64,000 nucleotides of DNA from Metabacillus crassostreae (GCF_016908395.1 NZ_JAFBDU010000003.1:1-64000), one strand, 5' to 3'. Shown: positions 9,352-19,199, numbered from the stretch's first letter. The notes: a model not told the origin generated them from the letters alone. Made by a program: numbers and translations.

Positions 9352-10187
9352 TTTACTATCCCTCCATATAGACTATGGAGCTCTTCTTTTTTCATATTAA
9401 ACGCATGTTTTTCTTCAGGAAATGTTCTTGTTTTCACTTCATTAATATATTCACTAATAGCTTTATCAATTGTTTCTGAGAGAGTAGCATATTTCTTAAC
9501 AAATTTTGGAACGTGTCCCAAACCATATCCTAATAGATCATGATAGACCAATACTTGACCATCTGTCTGACTACCCGCACCAATCCCGATCGTTGGAATT
9601 GTTAATACATTAGTCAATTCCTCTGCTAATTGCTGTGGTACACATTCTAGTACCAAAGCTATTGCACCAGCTTCTTGGCATTTTATTGCATCATCAATTA
9701 ATTTTTTTGCTGCTTCAGCATTTTTTCCTTGTACTTTATAACCACCCAGAACATTCACCAATTGAGGTGTTAAACCTAGATGTGCTATAACTGGGATACC
9801 ACCAAAAGTAAGCGCTTCAATAACAGGAGTTACACCATCTGCACCTTCAACTTTTACTGCATCAGCGCCACCCTCTTGCATGATTCTTGCAGCATTTTTC
9901 ATTGCTTCTTCTTTAGATAGATGATAAGACATAAATGGCATGTCAGTTACAACAAATGTTTCTTTTGCACCGCGTTTGACAGCTTTTGTATGATGGATCA
10001 TATCATCTACTGTAACAGGTATAGTTGAGTCATAGCCAAGAACAACCATACCTAAAGAGTCACCAACTAAAATCATATCTACACCAGATTTCTCCGCTTG
10101 CTTCGCACTAGGGAAATCATAAGCAGTAATCATGCTAATTGGCTCTTTGTCTTTTTTCATTTTTATAAAATCAAGTCTTGTTTTCAA
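9348..10187 (-). CDS. panB: 3-methyl-2-oxobutanoate hydroxymethyltransferase
   Basis: It transfers a hydroxymethyl group from 5,10-methylene-THF to alpha-ketoisovalerate to make ketopantoate, the first committed step of pantothenate synthesis. The protein begins [19 protein letters not shown]. Family motifs are [31 protein letters not shown] (Mg-binding Asp) and [17 protein letters not shown]. The start is a TTG with GGAGGGG seven bases upstream, giving 279 residues. A longer frame extending 48 codons upstream is not credible because it runs through the leader. It is the first gene of panBCD. Confidence 0.96.
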   Translation of the reverse strand: MKTRLDFIKMKKDKEPISMITAYDFPSAKQAEKSGVDMILVGDSLGMVVLGYDSTIPVTVDDMIHHTKAVKRGAKETFVVTDMPFMSYHLSKEEAMKNAARIMQEGGADAVKVEGADGVTPVIEALTFGGIPVIAHLGLTPQLVNVLGGYKVQGKNAEAAKKLIDDAIKCQEAGAIALVLECVPQQLAEELTNVLTIPTIGIGAGSQTDGQVLVYHDLLGYGLGHVPKFVKKYATLSETIDKAISEYINEVKTRTFPEEKHAFNMKKEELHSLYGGIVK

Positions 10188-10531
10188 AATATTTCCCCTC
10201 CTAAATCTAACTAACCATAGGTTGCCTTTGTAAGAGGAGATGAAACACCAAAGGAAATATATTAAATTAAAAAAACCCTCTTTTCGACAAAGAAAGAAGG
10301 ATTTGTAGTATACACAAATATTGGTTTTCATCCCTCTGTCCTAGTCCTCCATGGATCAAGGCAGATATAAAATTTCAAGATTGTTTCCTCATATATTACT
10401 TCATTGTAAAGACATTAACTCAATGATTCATAAGGTGTAGTTCTTTAAAAGATACTACCCAAGGGAAGTATAGCAGAAATATTTGTTAAATACCATAAGT
10501 AGTTATCACAACTTTTATAATCAAACTTTTT
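10188..10531. other. panB leader and birA-panB spacer
   Basis: There are 344 bp without a gene between the birA stop and the panB TTG. On the minus strand it holds the candidate pan RNA hairpin (10336-10364). Closer to panB a weak pyrimidine/purine hairpin is followed by seven T residues (about 10266-10300), which could be an attenuator. I see no clear promoter. Confidence 0.5.
10336..10364 (-). ncRNA. Candidate pan RNA motif upstream of panB
   Basis: On the minus strand a short hairpin pairs CTG-C-CTTG-A-TCC with GGA-C-TAGG-A-CAG around a 5-nt loop. Two regularly spaced A/C mismatches interrupt the stem. The described pan motif, found in 5' UTRs of panB-type genes in Bacillota, is a small hairpin with two conserved bulged adenosines, and this fits in position and shape. 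I cannot check the sequence consensus, so the assignment is tentative. Confidence 0.4.
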
Positions 10532-11512
10532 TTATTGGATCTCAATATCTGCTGAATAAATTTCTTTGATGGAGCCATCAGACAATTCAATCAACAAAAC
10601 TCCTTGATCATTGATGCCAATTGCTTTTCCTTGAAAAGATCCATTCATGGTTCTAGCTACTATTTCTTTATTTAGACTTATTGCATAAGATTCCCATAAT
10701 AACTTAATTGGTTTAAATCCTTGCGTCATATAAAGTAAATATAATTTTTCAAACTTTAAAAGCATTGTTTGAATAAATGAAGCACGTTCCCATTGGATAC
10801 CAGTTTCGATTTTTAACGAAGTTGCAATATTTTGCAACTCTTCTGGAAAGTCTTCAAGTTTCTGGTTCACATTAATCCCAGTTCCAATAATGACTGAATG
10901 AACTTGATCAGCTTCAGCTTGTAATTCAGTTAAAATCCCTACTACTTTTTTTCCATTGATCAAAATATCATTCGGCCACTTAATGTCAGGTTTTAGCTTT
11001 GTCTCTTCTTCAATTGCTTGAACAACAGCAACTGCTGTTAAAAGTGTTAATTGAGGTGTAGAATGAATTGGTATATTGGGACGAATGATCATACTCATCC
11101 AAACACCTGTCCCACTTGGAGAAAACCATGACCTCGACATTCGACCGCGCCCGCTTGTTTGTTGATCTGCGACAACTATTGTTCCTTCTACTGCACCTTC
11201 TGTTGCTAAAGATTGTGCAATTTTTTGTGTTGAACTAACGGTTTGTTCAAAATGAATATTTCTACCCATCATCTTTGTTTTTAATCCTAATTGGATTTCG
11301 TTGTCACTAACTTTATCTGGCTTTTTTGCAATTCGATATCCTTGTCTTCTTACCGCTTCAAGTTCGTAACCATCTTTTCTTAACTCTTCTACATGTTTCC
11401 ATACAGCAGTTCTTGAACAACCAATAAGTTCACTAATTTTTTGACCTGAAATAAACTCTCCATCTGCTTCCGAAAAAGCTTTTAGTAACTTTGTTCGAAG
11501 TTCTGATTGCAA
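10532..11512 (-). CDS. birA: BirA, biotin-protein ligase and biotin repressor
   Basis: A bifunctional protein that biotinylates the acetyl-CoA and pyruvate carboxylase carriers and, as biotinyl-AMP-bound dimer, represses biotin genes. The N-terminal winged helix-turn-helix (about 1-65; SGQKISELIGCSRTAVWKHV) is followed by the ligase domain. That domain contains the biotinyl-AMP loop GRGRMSRSW, the KWPNDILINGKKVVGILTE-type segment in pieces (KWPNDI, GKKVVGIL), and a C-terminal SH3-like domain (QGKAIGINDQGVLLIEL). The best start is a TTG at 11512, 11 bases after AAAGGAG. A GTG four codons earlier overlaps that site. It overlaps cca by about 31 bp. Confidence 0.95.
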   Translation of the reverse strand: MQSELRTKLLKAFSEADGEFISGQKISELIGCSRTAVWKHVEELRKDGYELEAVRRQGYRIAKKPDKVSDNEIQLGLKTKMMGRNIHFEQTVSSTQKIAQSLATEGAVEGTIVVADQQTSGRGRMSRSWFSPSGTGVWMSMIIRPNIPIHSTPQLTLLTAVAVVQAIEEETKLKPDIKWPNDILINGKKVVGILTELQAEADQVHSVIIGTGINVNQKLEDFPEELQNIATSLKIETGIQWERASFIQTMLLKFEKLYLLYMTQGFKPIKLLWESYAISLNKEIVARTMNGSFQGKAIGINDQGVLLIELSDGSIKEIYSADIEIQ

Positions 11513-12699
11513 CTTAACAGCCACTCCTTTATCGCCACCCTATTATTTTCGAGTTCATACTTTAGAATAGCTATTTCTATCGCATTGATTGCTTTTGTAA
11601 CCCATGGTCCAGGTTGTTTATTCATAACTTCGATAATTTCTTTACCTGATATATTCAAATCCTTTTTATCTTTAATTGGAAGGCTCTTATATAGAGACCT
11701 TACATTATTAAGATTGACTTCTAAAGATCCACATTCACCAAGTAACGAATGGATTCGTTCTGCAGATAGTGCGGTATCAATCCTCGCCTCATATATCAAC
11801 AATTCTGTCCAGTTTTGCCCATTTAATAATAACTGGAGATAATTAAGATTTTTTTCTACCGCTTTAATTAATTTTACAGGTAATTTCCAGCTCCTTAAAA
11901 ATACTTCTACTGAGATTGGTTTAATAAAGTAAGAAATAGTCGTCCAAAGTTCTTCTCTATTTGTAATAAGTGTAAAATCAAATACTAAAAGATTATTTAA
12001 CTCGTCTTGTTTGTGTACTAGACCAGGTAAAAAACTATACACTTCACACTCTAGTAATAGCTTTAAAGCTTCTTGAAAGTTATCACCGAAGAGAAGCTTC
12101 TCAATTTCAATTACTTTTCTTTCCGTTGAAATAGATTCTAATAAATGAGCATGATCTCTTATGGCTATTTGAGTAGTAATGGACAAAGAAAAACTTAACT
12201 GGCTTACAAACCTAACGGCTCTTAACATTCTTAAAGCATCCTCTGTAAATCTTTCAGATGCTTTTCCTACCGTTTGAATATGTTTTTTATATAAGTCTTC
12301 TTTGCCATTAAAATAATCTATAATTTCACCATCAATATCCATCGCCATTGCATTTATCGTAAAATCTCTTCTTTTTAGATCTTCTTTAAGTGAAGAAATA
12401 AATGAAACTGACTTAGGTCTTCTAAAGTCTTCATACTCTGTTTCAGTGCGAAACGTTGTTACTTCATAAGGTGTTTCATTATGTAATACTATAATCGTCC
12501 CATGTTCTGCCCCTACATCAATTGTTTTTCGAAAGAGCTTTTTTATTTCATTTGGTTTTGCAGAAGTAGCAATATCTACATCACCGATCTCTCTTTCAAG
12601 AAGAAGATCTCTTACAGATCCCCCCACATAAAATGCTTGATAACCTGAACTTATCAGTTTTTCAAGAATGGGCTTAGCCTCAATAAAGGAAGAATTCAT
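11482..12699 (-). CDS. cca: CCA-adding tRNA nucleotidyltransferase
   Basis: It adds or repairs the 3'-CCA end of tRNAs without a nucleic acid template. This is a class II nucleotidyltransferase of 405 residues. The polymerase signature GGSVRD (26-31) precedes the metal-binding DVD (about 40-42). The RRDFTINAMA block and the nucleotide-recognition block RFTEDALRMLRAVRF follow, then an all-helical C-terminal body. The ATG has an AAGGAG ribosome binding site. Position between bshA and birA is standard for Bacillus. Confidence 0.97.
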   Translation of the reverse strand: MNSSFIEAKPILEKLISSGYQAFYVGGSVRDLLLEREIGDVDIATSAKPNEIKKLFRKTIDVGAEHGTIIVLHNETPYEVTTFRTETEYEDFRRPKSVSFISSLKEDLKRRDFTINAMAMDIDGEIIDYFNGKEDLYKKHIQTVGKASERFTEDALRMLRAVRFVSQLSFSLSITTQIAIRDHAHLLESISTERKVIEIEKLLFGDNFQEALKLLLECEVYSFLPGLVHKQDELNNLLVFDFTLITNREELWTTISYFIKPISVEVFLRSWKLPVKLIKAVEKNLNYLQLLLNGQNWTELLIYEARIDTALSAERIHSLLGECGSLEVNLNNVRSLYKSLPIKDKKDLNISGKEIIEVMNKQPGPWVTKAINAIEIAILKYELENNRVAIKEWLLSCNQNFEQSY

Positions 12700-12711
12700 A
12701 TTAACTCCTTT

Positions 12712-13839
12712 TTATAACAGATCGTAATAAATTGATTCATATTGAGATACGATTTCGTCTGAGTGGAATGTATGTTTCGCTAGGTATGTTGCATTTTTTG
12801 CCATTTCCATATGTAACTCTTTATTCATAAGTATTTCGAGAGCCTTGAAAGCAATTGCTTCTATATCTCCCACTTCACAAATATAACCTGTCTCACCTTC
12901 TATTATTACTTCTGGAATACCACCAGCGTTTGTTCCAATACACGGAACACCACATGCCATAGCCTCTAATAAAACTAAACCAAAGCTCTCTTTTTCTGAT
13001 AATAATAGCATTAAATCACTTAATGAATATAACACCTCTAAATTATCTTGTTTGCCTAAGAAAAGGACAGACTCTGATAAACCCAGCTCTCTTACAAGCT
13101 TAGTTACATATGACATCTCAGGTCCATCACCAACTAGTAACAACTTTGATTTTAGTTTTCGCTTAATTTTTTGGAACGTGTAGATAACATCCTGAACTCT
13201 TTTTACTTTGCGAAAATTAGAAACATGAATAATAACCTTATCATCTTTGTCAATACCAAACTCTTCTTTAAGATTTACTGTATCTTTTTTATAATAAATA
13301 CGGTCATCTACAAAGTTATATACGGTTGAAATCTCTTTATTCGGTTGAAATAATTCATTTGTTTGTTGAACTAAGGCATTTGAAACAGCTGTAACTTTAT
13401 CAGATGATTCAATTCCGAATTTGATCAGTTCTGATAAGGATTCATCATAGCCTAGAACAGTTATGTCTGTACCATGAAGTGTTGTAACTATTTTAAGATC
13501 ATTCCCTACCATTTGTTTAGCTAAAAATGCACAAATGGCATGAGGAATTGCATAGTGTACATGAAGTAAATCAAGTTCTTCTCTTTTCGCAACCTCTGCC
13601 ATTTTACTAGCTAAAGCCAAATCATAAGGTGGATACTTAAAAACTGAATACTGATTTACCTCAACTTCATGAAAAGTTATATTACAGTAAACTTTATTTA
13701 AACGGAAAGGTAAACTTGATGTGATAAAGTGAATTTCATGTCCTTTTTCAGCTAGTAATTTCCCAAGCTCTGTAGCAACAACCCCTGATCCACCTACAGA
13801 TGGATAACAAGTTATACCTATTTTTAATTTTTTCTTCAT
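12712..13839 (-). CDS. bshA: N-acetyl-alpha-D-glucosaminyl L-malate synthase
   Basis: A GT4-family retaining glycosyltransferase that joins UDP-GlcNAc and L-malate, the first step of bacillithiol synthesis. At 375 residues it matches the family. Visible features are the [24 protein letters not shown] N-terminal glycine-rich motif (given here in part: GGSGVVATE), [21 protein letters not shown], and the E-X7-E donor-site motif in [16 protein letters not shown]. It begins with an ATGA overlap with the bshB1 stop, and the two successive bacillithiol enzymes are therefore coupled. cca follows. Confidence 0.96.
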   Translation of the reverse strand: MKKKLKIGITCYPSVGGSGVVATELGKLLAEKGHEIHFITSSLPFRLNKVYCNITFHEVEVNQYSVFKYPPYDLALASKMAEVAKREELDLLHVHYAIPHAICAFLAKQMVGNDLKIVTTLHGTDITVLGYDESLSELIKFGIESSDKVTAVSNALVQQTNELFQPNKEISTVYNFVDDRIYYKKDTVNLKEEFGIDKDDKVIIHVSNFRKVKRVQDVIYTFQKIKRKLKSKLLLVGDGPEMSYVTKLVRELGLSESVLFLGKQDNLEVLYSLSDLMLLLSEKESFGLVLLEAMACGVPCIGTNAGGIPEVIIEGETGYICEVGDIEAIAFKALEILMNKELHMEMAKNATYLAKHTFHSDEIVSQYESIYYDLL

Positions 13840-14549
13840 ACGTTCTCACCTATTAAGTCCTCTGATAGCAAAATTGGTTTCTTCGTTATAAATCCCTCTG
13901 CATACATTACACCAACCTCTTTGCCATAAAGTCGTTCTCTACTTTCCACTGCATCTATATAACCATTTGTTAGCGGTGTTTTGGTAGAGCCTTCTGTCAT
14001 ATCAAATTGACTTTTATATGCTTTTAAGCTATCAATTTTATTTTTGATTTCTTTACTGATATCAACAACAAAATCAGGCTTATGAAAGCCATTGATCATA
14101 TAATAATGAAGATTCCTTACACGGTGAGCGGAATTGTTTCCTTCATCGTGAAACTTTCTAATACCCGCAGAAAACACAGCTTCTTCTACAAGCCTTGCGC
14201 AATTTCCATGGTCAGGGTGCCGATCTTCAAAATAAGGAACAAAAACAATTTTAGGTTGATATTCTCTAATGATTGTGACAACCTCTTTAATCGATGATTC
14301 TGATAAGAATAATCCTCTGTCTGGTAAAGATAATTGAACTCTCTGTAAAACACCTAAGATACTTGCTGCTTGCATTGCTTCTTTTTGCCTATTATCAACT
14401 GTTCCATTTGAAGATAATTCAGCCATAGTTAAGTCACATATTCCAATTTTTAACCCCTTTTTTGAAAACCTAGAAATTGTTCCTCCCATGCCAATTTCAA
14501 CATCGTCAGGATGGGCACCAAAAGCTAAAATATCAAGTTGTTTACTCAT
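13836..14549 (-). CDS. bshB1: N-acetyl-alpha-D-glucosaminyl L-malate deacetylase
   Basis: A zinc-dependent LmbE/PIG-L family deacetylase that produces GlcN-malate, the second step of bacillithiol synthesis. At 237 residues it has the usual size. The metal-binding AHPDDVE motif is at 12-18 and the second histidine motif is DRHPDHGN. Position directly upstream of bshA, with a 4-bp overlap, distinguishes this from the paralogue BshB2 encoded elsewhere. A GAGAGAG ribosome binding site precedes the ATG. Confidence 0.95.
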   Translation of the reverse strand: MSKQLDILAFGAHPDDVEIGMGGTISRFSKKGLKIGICDLTMAELSSNGTVDNRQKEAMQAASILGVLQRVQLSLPDRGLFLSESSIKEVVTIIREYQPKIVFVPYFEDRHPDHGNCARLVEEAVFSAGIRKFHDEGNNSAHRVRNLHYYMINGFHKPDFVVDISKEIKNKIDSLKAYKSQFDMTEGSTKTPLTNGYIDAVESRERLYGKEVGVMYAEGFITKKPILLSEDLIGENV

Positions 14550-14646
14550 TTCTCTCTCCCGTATCTATAGGGGAAAAACAGAAAATCTAGTAACAAAATT
14601 TTTAATTTTATTACTAGCTTCTCCAATCAACTACCCCTTATCGTTT

Positions 14647-15057
14647 TTACTTATTATCTTGTTCATGTACGACATCTCGCCAATGTAAATCACCACGGTC
14701 TAATCCTCTTACTAAAATTTCAGCTGTTCCCATATTAGTTGCTAAAGGAATAGAATATACATCACAAAGTCGAATAAGAGCCGTGATATCAGGCTCATGT
14801 GGTTGAGCTGTTAAGGGATCTCTAAAAAAGAGAACCATATCCATTTTGTTTTGCGCGATTAATGCACCAATTTCCTGATCACCACCAAGTGGACCTGAGC
14901 GGAACCTGTGAATACTTAAACCTGTTGCTTCTTGAATTCGTAAGCCTGTTGTACCTGTTGCAAATAATTCGTGATCAGTAAAAATTGGTTGATATGCGGT
15001 TACAAATTGTACTAAATCTGTTTTCTTTTTATCATGAGCAATTAAGGCAATTTTCAT
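14647..15057 (-). CDS. mgsA: Methylglyoxal synthase
   Basis: It converts dihydroxyacetone phosphate to methylglyoxal and phosphate, a bypass of lower glycolysis under phosphate limitation. The product is toxic and is detoxified largely through bacillithiol in these bacteria, which fits the adjacent bshB1-bshA. The 136 residues include [10 protein letters not shown] (early His), the phosphate-binding ATGTTGL-type loop, [14 protein letters not shown] (catalytic Asp) and [14 protein letters not shown]. The ATG has AAGGGG upstream, and the gene starts 16 bp after dapB. Confidence 0.97.
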   Translation of the reverse strand: MKIALIAHDKKKTDLVQFVTAYQPIFTDHELFATGTTGLRIQEATGLSIHRFRSGPLGGDQEIGALIAQNKMDMVLFFRDPLTAQPHEPDITALIRLCDVYSIPLATNMGTAEILVRGLDRGDLHWRDVVHEQDNK

Positions 15058-15072
15058 ATTTGAACTTCCCCT

Positions 15073-15870
15073 TTATTCAATAATATTTTCTAGTCCATAA
15101 ACGAGCAAATCAATTTTCATTACATTTTCAACAGCCAACTTAACACCAGACATGAAGGAAGCACGATTATACGAATCATGACGTAGTTTCAATGTTTGTC
15201 CATCTCCACCAAATAATACCTCTTGATGTGCGATTAATCCTGGCAGACGAACACTATGTAAACGAATACCTTTAAAGTTTGCTCCTCGAGCTCCCTCAAG
15301 GGTTTCTGCTTCATTTGGATGTCCCTGTTGCTTTTCTTCTCTAACAGCAGAAATCATTTCAGCTGTTTTCAACCCTGTACCTGAAGGTGCATCAAGTTTT
15401 TGGTCATGATGTTGTTCTATAATTTCAACATCTTGAAAATATTTAGCAGCCATTTGCGAGAATTTCATCATTAAGATGGCACCAATAGCAAAGTTAGGAG
15501 CTATAATTGCACCAATCCCCTTTTCATTTGTTAACTCTTCAAGTTCAGCTAAATCACTTTCTGAAAAACCAGTTGTACCAACAACAGGTCGCACACCATT
15601 TTCTAAAGCTTTTTTCGTATGTATCTTTCCAATTTCAGGGGTTGTTAAGTCTATTAATACATCAGGATTTGTTTCAAAAAAGCATTTGTCAATATCTGAA
15701 TAAATTGGAACATCAACTTCAAAACCAGAAAGCTCCTTCAGACTCATTCCATCATATTTATGATCAACAACTGCAACGAGAGAGAAATGTTCAGTTTCTT
15801 CCACTAACTTTACAGCTTCACTTCCCATTCTTCCTCTCGCACCTGCTATAACGATTTTAATTGTTTCCAT
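15073..15870 (-). CDS. dapB: 4-hydroxy-tetrahydrodipicolinate reductase
   Basis: An NAD(P)H-dependent step of the lysine/diaminopimelate pathway, which also feeds dipicolinate for spores. It has 265 residues. The Rossmann fingerprint [11 protein letters not shown] lies near residues 7-18 and the GTTGFSE block is at about 100. The catalytic/substrate-binding signature [20 protein letters not shown] is near 155. The ATG follows AAGGAG. It is probably co-transcribed with mgsA, bshB1, bshA, cca and birA (gaps of 16 to about 100 bp or overlaps). Confidence 0.97.
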   Translation of the reverse strand: METIKIVIAGARGRMGSEAVKLVEETEHFSLVAVVDHKYDGMSLKELSGFEVDVPIYSDIDKCFFETNPDVLIDLTTPEIGKIHTKKALENGVRPVVGTTGFSESDLAELEELTNEKGIGAIIAPNFAIGAILMMKFSQMAAKYFQDVEIIEQHHDQKLDAPSGTGLKTAEMISAVREEKQQGHPNEAETLEGARGANFKGIRLHSVRLPGLIAHQEVLFGGDGQTLKLRHDSYNRASFMSGVKLAVENVMKIDLLVYGLENIIE

Positions 15871-16054
15871 TTTATTAACTCCTTTATCTTGACTTGGTTA
15901 AATTAGCTTTTAGTTCAGCTAACACATGCACTTTTGGTCATATCTTGTATCTCGTCAACTTACTAGGGTCCTTGTTTATGATGGAGGAGTCTAGTCTATT
16001 ATTTTCACTAAATTAAGAAAGTAACATAAACTCAACTTAAAGAAATACCATTGT

Positions 16055-16384
16055 TTATTCTTTAATTCTTGTCCAACGGTCTTTGTCTCTTGTGTTGAAT
16101 TTATCCATCACTAAATTATGTGATTCCTCGAGATCTATATTTAATGAATTAGCTAAACAAATTAAAACAAACATAACATCACCAAGCTCCTCTTCAATTT
16201 TCTTTTCCTTTTCTGAAGATTTCTTTGGTTTTTCACCATATGTATGATTAATTTCTCTAGCTAATTCTCCTACTTCTTCTGAGATTCTAGCCATCATGGC
16301 TAGAGGTGAGAAATATCCTTCTTTAAATTGACCTATGTATGTATCCACTTCTTTTTGAAGGTCATTCATGCTTTTACGTTCCAA
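16055..16384 (-). CDS. ypjD: MazG-like nucleotide pyrophosphohydrolase YpjD
   Basis: A predicted all-alpha NTP pyrophosphohydrolase (MazG/dUTPase superfamily) of 109 residues. The metal-binding helices are visible as ISEEVGELAREIN (E-x2-E-type) and EEELGDVMFVLICLAN (E-x3-D). The C-terminus DKFNTRDKDRWTR is typical of the YpjD group. The chosen start is a TTG six bases after GAGGTG, which gives MERKSMNDLQ and matches the B. subtilis length. The in-frame GTG nine bases upstream lies within that ribosome binding site. It stands alone, 184 bp upstream of dapB. Confidence 0.9.
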   Translation of the reverse strand: MERKSMNDLQKEVDTYIGQFKEGYFSPLAMMARISEEVGELAREINHTYGEKPKKSSEKEKKIEEELGDVMFVLICLANSLNIDLEESHNLVMDKFNTRDKDRWTRIKE

Positions 16385-16468
16385 TGGTATCACCTCTTCT
16401 ACTTTTCTATTTCATGTTAGCTAAAACAAGGTAATTTTACAATTATTTCGTCACGTTTTTATCAAAAT

Positions 16469-16497
16469 TTGCACCTTGACTTTTTATCATCTATAAT
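16469..16497 (+). promoter_or_regulatory. Sigma-A-type promoter of ypjC
   Basis: TTGCAC (16469-16474) and a perfect TATAAT (16492-16497) are separated by 17 bp. The pair lies 37 bp upstream of the ypjC start codon on the plus strand. Confidence 0.65.
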
Positions 16498-16533
16498 ATT
16501 TAAGCTATGATTCAATATATGGGGGTGTTTATT

Positions 16534-17406
16534 ATGTTATCTGAAATTCGTTTTAAAAATATTCTTTTTATATTAATTGGTTCAGGGATCTTTGGGTTTG
16601 GTCTTGTTCATTTTAATATACAGAACAATTTAGCAGAAGGTGGCTTCACAGGTATTACACTATTGCTGTACTTTCTTTTTAGTATTGATCCATCAATATC
16701 AAATTTAGTACTTAACATTCCATTATTTATAATCGGCTGGCGTGTTTTAGGAAGAACCTCTTTCATCTATACAATCATTGGTACGGTGAGCCTTTCCTTA
16801 TATTTATGGATATTTCAGCAGTATCAAATAAGTATGCCACTAAAGGATGATCTAACACTTGCTGCCCTTTTTGCAGGTCTTTCGATTGGAATTGGATTAG
16901 GTATTATTTTTCGTTATGGAGGCACAACAGGTGGAGTCGATATCATCGCTAGACTATCACATCGTTATTTAGGATGGAGTATGGGGAAAACAATGTTCCT
17001 ATTTGACTTATGTGTAATAACGGTGTCTTGGATTACCTATTTATCCTACAAGGAAGCCATGTACACACTAGTTGCAGTGTTTGTAGGAGCACGTATAATT
17101 GATTTCATGCAAGAAGGAGCATATGCAGCAAAAGGAGCAACGATCATTTCACGACATTCAGAAGATATTTCAAAAAGAATCATGGAAGAAATGGATCGTG
17201 GGGTAACCATTTTAAAAGGACAAGGCTCTTTTTCTAAGCAGGATCAAAATGTTTTATATTGTGTTGTTGGCAAAAACGAAATCGTTCGTTTAAAAAATGT
17301 CATAACATCTATTGATCCACACGCATTTGTTGCTGTAAGTGATGTACACGATGTATTGGGTGAAGGATTTACATTAGATGAAAATAAGAAGCCATTAACA
17401 AAGTAA
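16534..17406 (+). CDS. ypjC: YitT/YpjC family membrane protein
   Basis: A 290-residue polytopic membrane protein (UPF0750/YitT family) of unknown function. About five hydrophobic segments fill residues 10-185, with a conserved GGTTGGVDIIARL loop and GGFTGIT near the N-terminus. A soluble C-terminal DUF2179-type domain (about 200-285, TILKGQGSFSKQDQNVLYCV) follows. The ATG is chosen because GGGGGTG lies six bases upstream. A longer frame starting nine codons earlier lacks a site. It is one of only three plus-strand genes here and converges on ypjB. Confidence 0.88.
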   Translation: MLSEIRFKNILFILIGSGIFGFGLVHFNIQNNLAEGGFTGITLLLYFLFSIDPSISNLVLNIPLFIIGWRVLGRTSFIYTIIGTVSLSLYLWIFQQYQISMPLKDDLTLAALFAGLSIGIGLGIIFRYGGTTGGVDIIARLSHRYLGWSMGKTMFLFDLCVITVSWITYLSYKEAMYTLVAVFVGARIIDFMQEGAYAAKGATIISRHSEDISKRIMEEMDRGVTILKGQGSFSKQDQNVLYCVVGKNEIVRLKNVITSIDPHAFVAVSDVHDVLGEGFTLDENKKPLTK

Positions 17407-17426
17407 TTAGCAGTATTACATAATTT

Positions 17427-17474
17427 AAGCTGATTAAATGATTTAAGCAACTCGTCAAATCATTCAATCAGCTT
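17427..17474. terminator. Bidirectional terminator between ypjC and ypjB
   Basis: An 18-bp stem with one mismatch pairs 17427-17444 with 17457-17474 (AAGCTGATT... with ...AATCAGCTT). It sits between the convergent stops of ypjC (17406) and ypjB (17499). Confidence 0.8.
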
Positions 17475-17498
17475 TATTATTTAGGACACTAATTCATT

Positions 17499-18296
17499 TT
17501 ATTCTTTTTCCGTTTCTCTCTTCGTTTCTTTTTTCTTTTCCTTTTCTCCTAGGTACTTTTTCCACCCTGAATAAGATAGAGCTAATAATATAACACTTCC
17601 TGTCGATATCATTACCCATAATAGAGATGGATCTGCTTCATCCTCTTTTATTCTTTCGAAAATTGCTTTTAATTCTTCTTCCATAACATCCAGTTGCTTT
17701 GTACGACTTGTAACAGGGATATCTTCAAACAATTTATCTTCTACAACTGAGATATGAACATCCATTCTCTTAATTCTCTCATTATCTAGATCTACTTGAA
17801 TACTGGGATATATGACTTCATATAAAGCTAAAAACTCATTAAAGTCATGCTGAAATGATTGTTTATCTCCTTCCTGGATATCACTTTTCATTTGTGAAAA
17901 GGTAGCCATAATCGAAGATTCCATTGCTCCCCATAGCGGTTGATGCTCTGAGACCATAGCATCTACTACAAGTCTAAACTTTGTTAATGTACGGACTTTC
18001 TCTTCGATGCTAATTTGATTATTTAACACTACTTCTTGTGCATTTTTATATGTACTAGTAATTGTCCGGTAATCATCTAGAGATATAAAATTCCGATCAA
18101 TTGGTATCTCTTCAAACTTAACGGCAAAATAAGATAATAGTTGGGCAGACTCGCTAAAGCGTTCTTGCTTTGCTAGTTGCAATGCTGTGTCAGAGATCTC
18201 ATTTAGTGATTCCCAATCATAGTTTTCTTCTGCAAATGCTGGTTTTATATGAATCACCAATATTCCTAATATGAGAGCGAATATTATTTTCTTCAT
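17499..18296 (-). CDS. ypjB: Sporulation-associated membrane protein YpjB
   Basis: A 265-residue protein with a cleavable-looking signal peptide (MKKIIFALILGILVIHIKPAFA). A helical extracytoplasmic domain (about 25-220) and one C-terminal membrane span (about 226-246, WVMISTGSVILLALSY) follow, then a strongly charged Lys/Glu tail. I recognise it as YpjB by position and architecture. The family is annotated as sporulation-related in B. subtilis. The ATG with AGGGGGG upstream was chosen over a frame extended by 31 codons, which would bury the signal peptide. A sigma-E-like promoter lies just upstream. Confidence 0.85.
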   Translation of the reverse strand: MKKIIFALILGILVIHIKPAFAEENYDWESLNEISDTALQLAKQERFSESAQLLSYFAVKFEEIPIDRNFISLDDYRTITSTYKNAQEVVLNNQISIEEKVRTLTKFRLVVDAMVSEHQPLWGAMESSIMATFSQMKSDIQEGDKQSFQHDFNEFLALYEVIYPSIQVDLDNERIKRMDVHISVVEDKLFEDIPVTSRTKQLDVMEEELKAIFERIKEDEADPSLLWVMISTGSVILLALSYSGWKKYLGEKEKKKETKRETEKE

Positions 18297-18324
18297 CCTT
18301 GTCCCCCCTAGAGCTTCTATTAAA

Positions 18325-18354
18325 AACGTATGATAATTTGGACAAGGATAGACC
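18325..18354 (-). promoter_or_regulatory. Candidate sigma-E promoter of ypjB
   Basis: On the minus strand CATACGTT (18325-18332) resembles the sigma-E -10 element. GGTCTAT (18348-18354) is a weak -35 at an appropriate distance. It lies about 30 bp upstream of the ypjB ATG. Only the -10 is a good match. Confidence 0.35.
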
Positions 18355-18520
18355 ATTTTTTTTATTAAATTACGTGATTTATTATTCATGGAAAGATTAT
18401 TTTCTTCATGTTGAATTTATATTATTCTGAAGTATATAGAAACCTTTAAAGCCTATTAAGTAAAGTCATGTGTAGTTGTTTTAAGGTAGATGGGAAAGGC
18501 ATATGAAGAAACTTCATAGT

Positions 18521-18550
18521 AAAAAAAGCCTAGCAATTTTAGCTAGACTT
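18521..18550 (-). terminator. Intrinsic terminator of ypjA
   Basis: A 9-bp stem (AAGCCTAGC with GCTAGACTT, one mismatch) overlaps the ypjA stop codon and is followed by seven T residues on the minus strand. Confidence 0.8.
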
Positions 18551-19142
18551 AAGGTAGTTGAAGTTGATTTGTTTTCTGTTTTAACACTAAGAAGTATGCA
18601 ATCAAAAGTGAAATAATACTTAACCAAAATGTCATATAACCTATTTCACTTATATAGTTCATTAAAAGGCTATATTTAGGCATCATTCCAAAAACATAGT
18701 CAATTACATCATTGTGAAGAGTCCAAATAGCTGCAATTAATAAATGCCTTAATTTAAATCGGTAATACGGGGAATATAAAAGTCCTTGAATAGCCATACC
18801 AAAGTGAGACGCGATTAACATATACCCTTGCCAAGGTAATGTGCCATTAATTTGTAAAACTAGTAAGTTCATTATTACTGCCCAAATACCATATTTAAAT
18901 AGGGTAACGATTGCTAATGCTTCGATAAGTGGCAAGTTCTTTTTCATCAGAAAGCCAATTATGACAATTAGAAAAAAAAGACTAGCTGTAGGACTATCTG
19001 GTACAAAAATATAAAAATGAGCTGGGGTTTCTTTAAGTTGATCTCCATACCAGTAATATCCATATACAGTTCCAAAGAAATTTATGAATAACATGACAAT
19101 TAAAATAGGCTTCTGTCCTAATAGATATTGAAACATTTTCAT
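18549..19142 (-). CDS. ypjA: YpjA family membrane protein (DUF1405)
   Basis: A polytopic membrane protein of about 197 residues with some six hydrophobic segments and the motif NFFGTVYGYYWYGDQL near the N-terminus. The FLHNDVIDY-like stretch (WTLHNDVIDYVFG) lies near 150. I recognise it as YpjA by position between ypjB and qcrC. The role is unknown, but close linkage to the bc complex genes is conserved in Bacillus. The start is uncertain: the ATG used here has GGTGTG upstream, whereas an in-frame ATG eight codons earlier has no visible site. Confidence 0.82.
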   Translation of the reverse strand: MKMFQYLLGQKPILIVMLFINFFGTVYGYYWYGDQLKETPAHFYIFVPDSPTASLFFLIVIIGFLMKKNLPLIEALAIVTLFKYGIWAVIMNLLVLQINGTLPWQGYMLIASHFGMAIQGLLYSPYYRFKLRHLLIAAIWTLHNDVIDYVFGMMPKYSLLMNYISEIGYMTFWLSIISLLIAYFLVLKQKTNQLQLP

Positions 19143-19199
19143 TTTTTCACACACCAGACTTTTCATATGTATTTTATGTAGGTTGATTTAGTGAATCCA

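Noticed and set aside
15507-15851. 114-codon plus-strand ORF antisense to dapB
   Set aside because: It lies entirely within the well-conserved dapB gene on the opposite strand.
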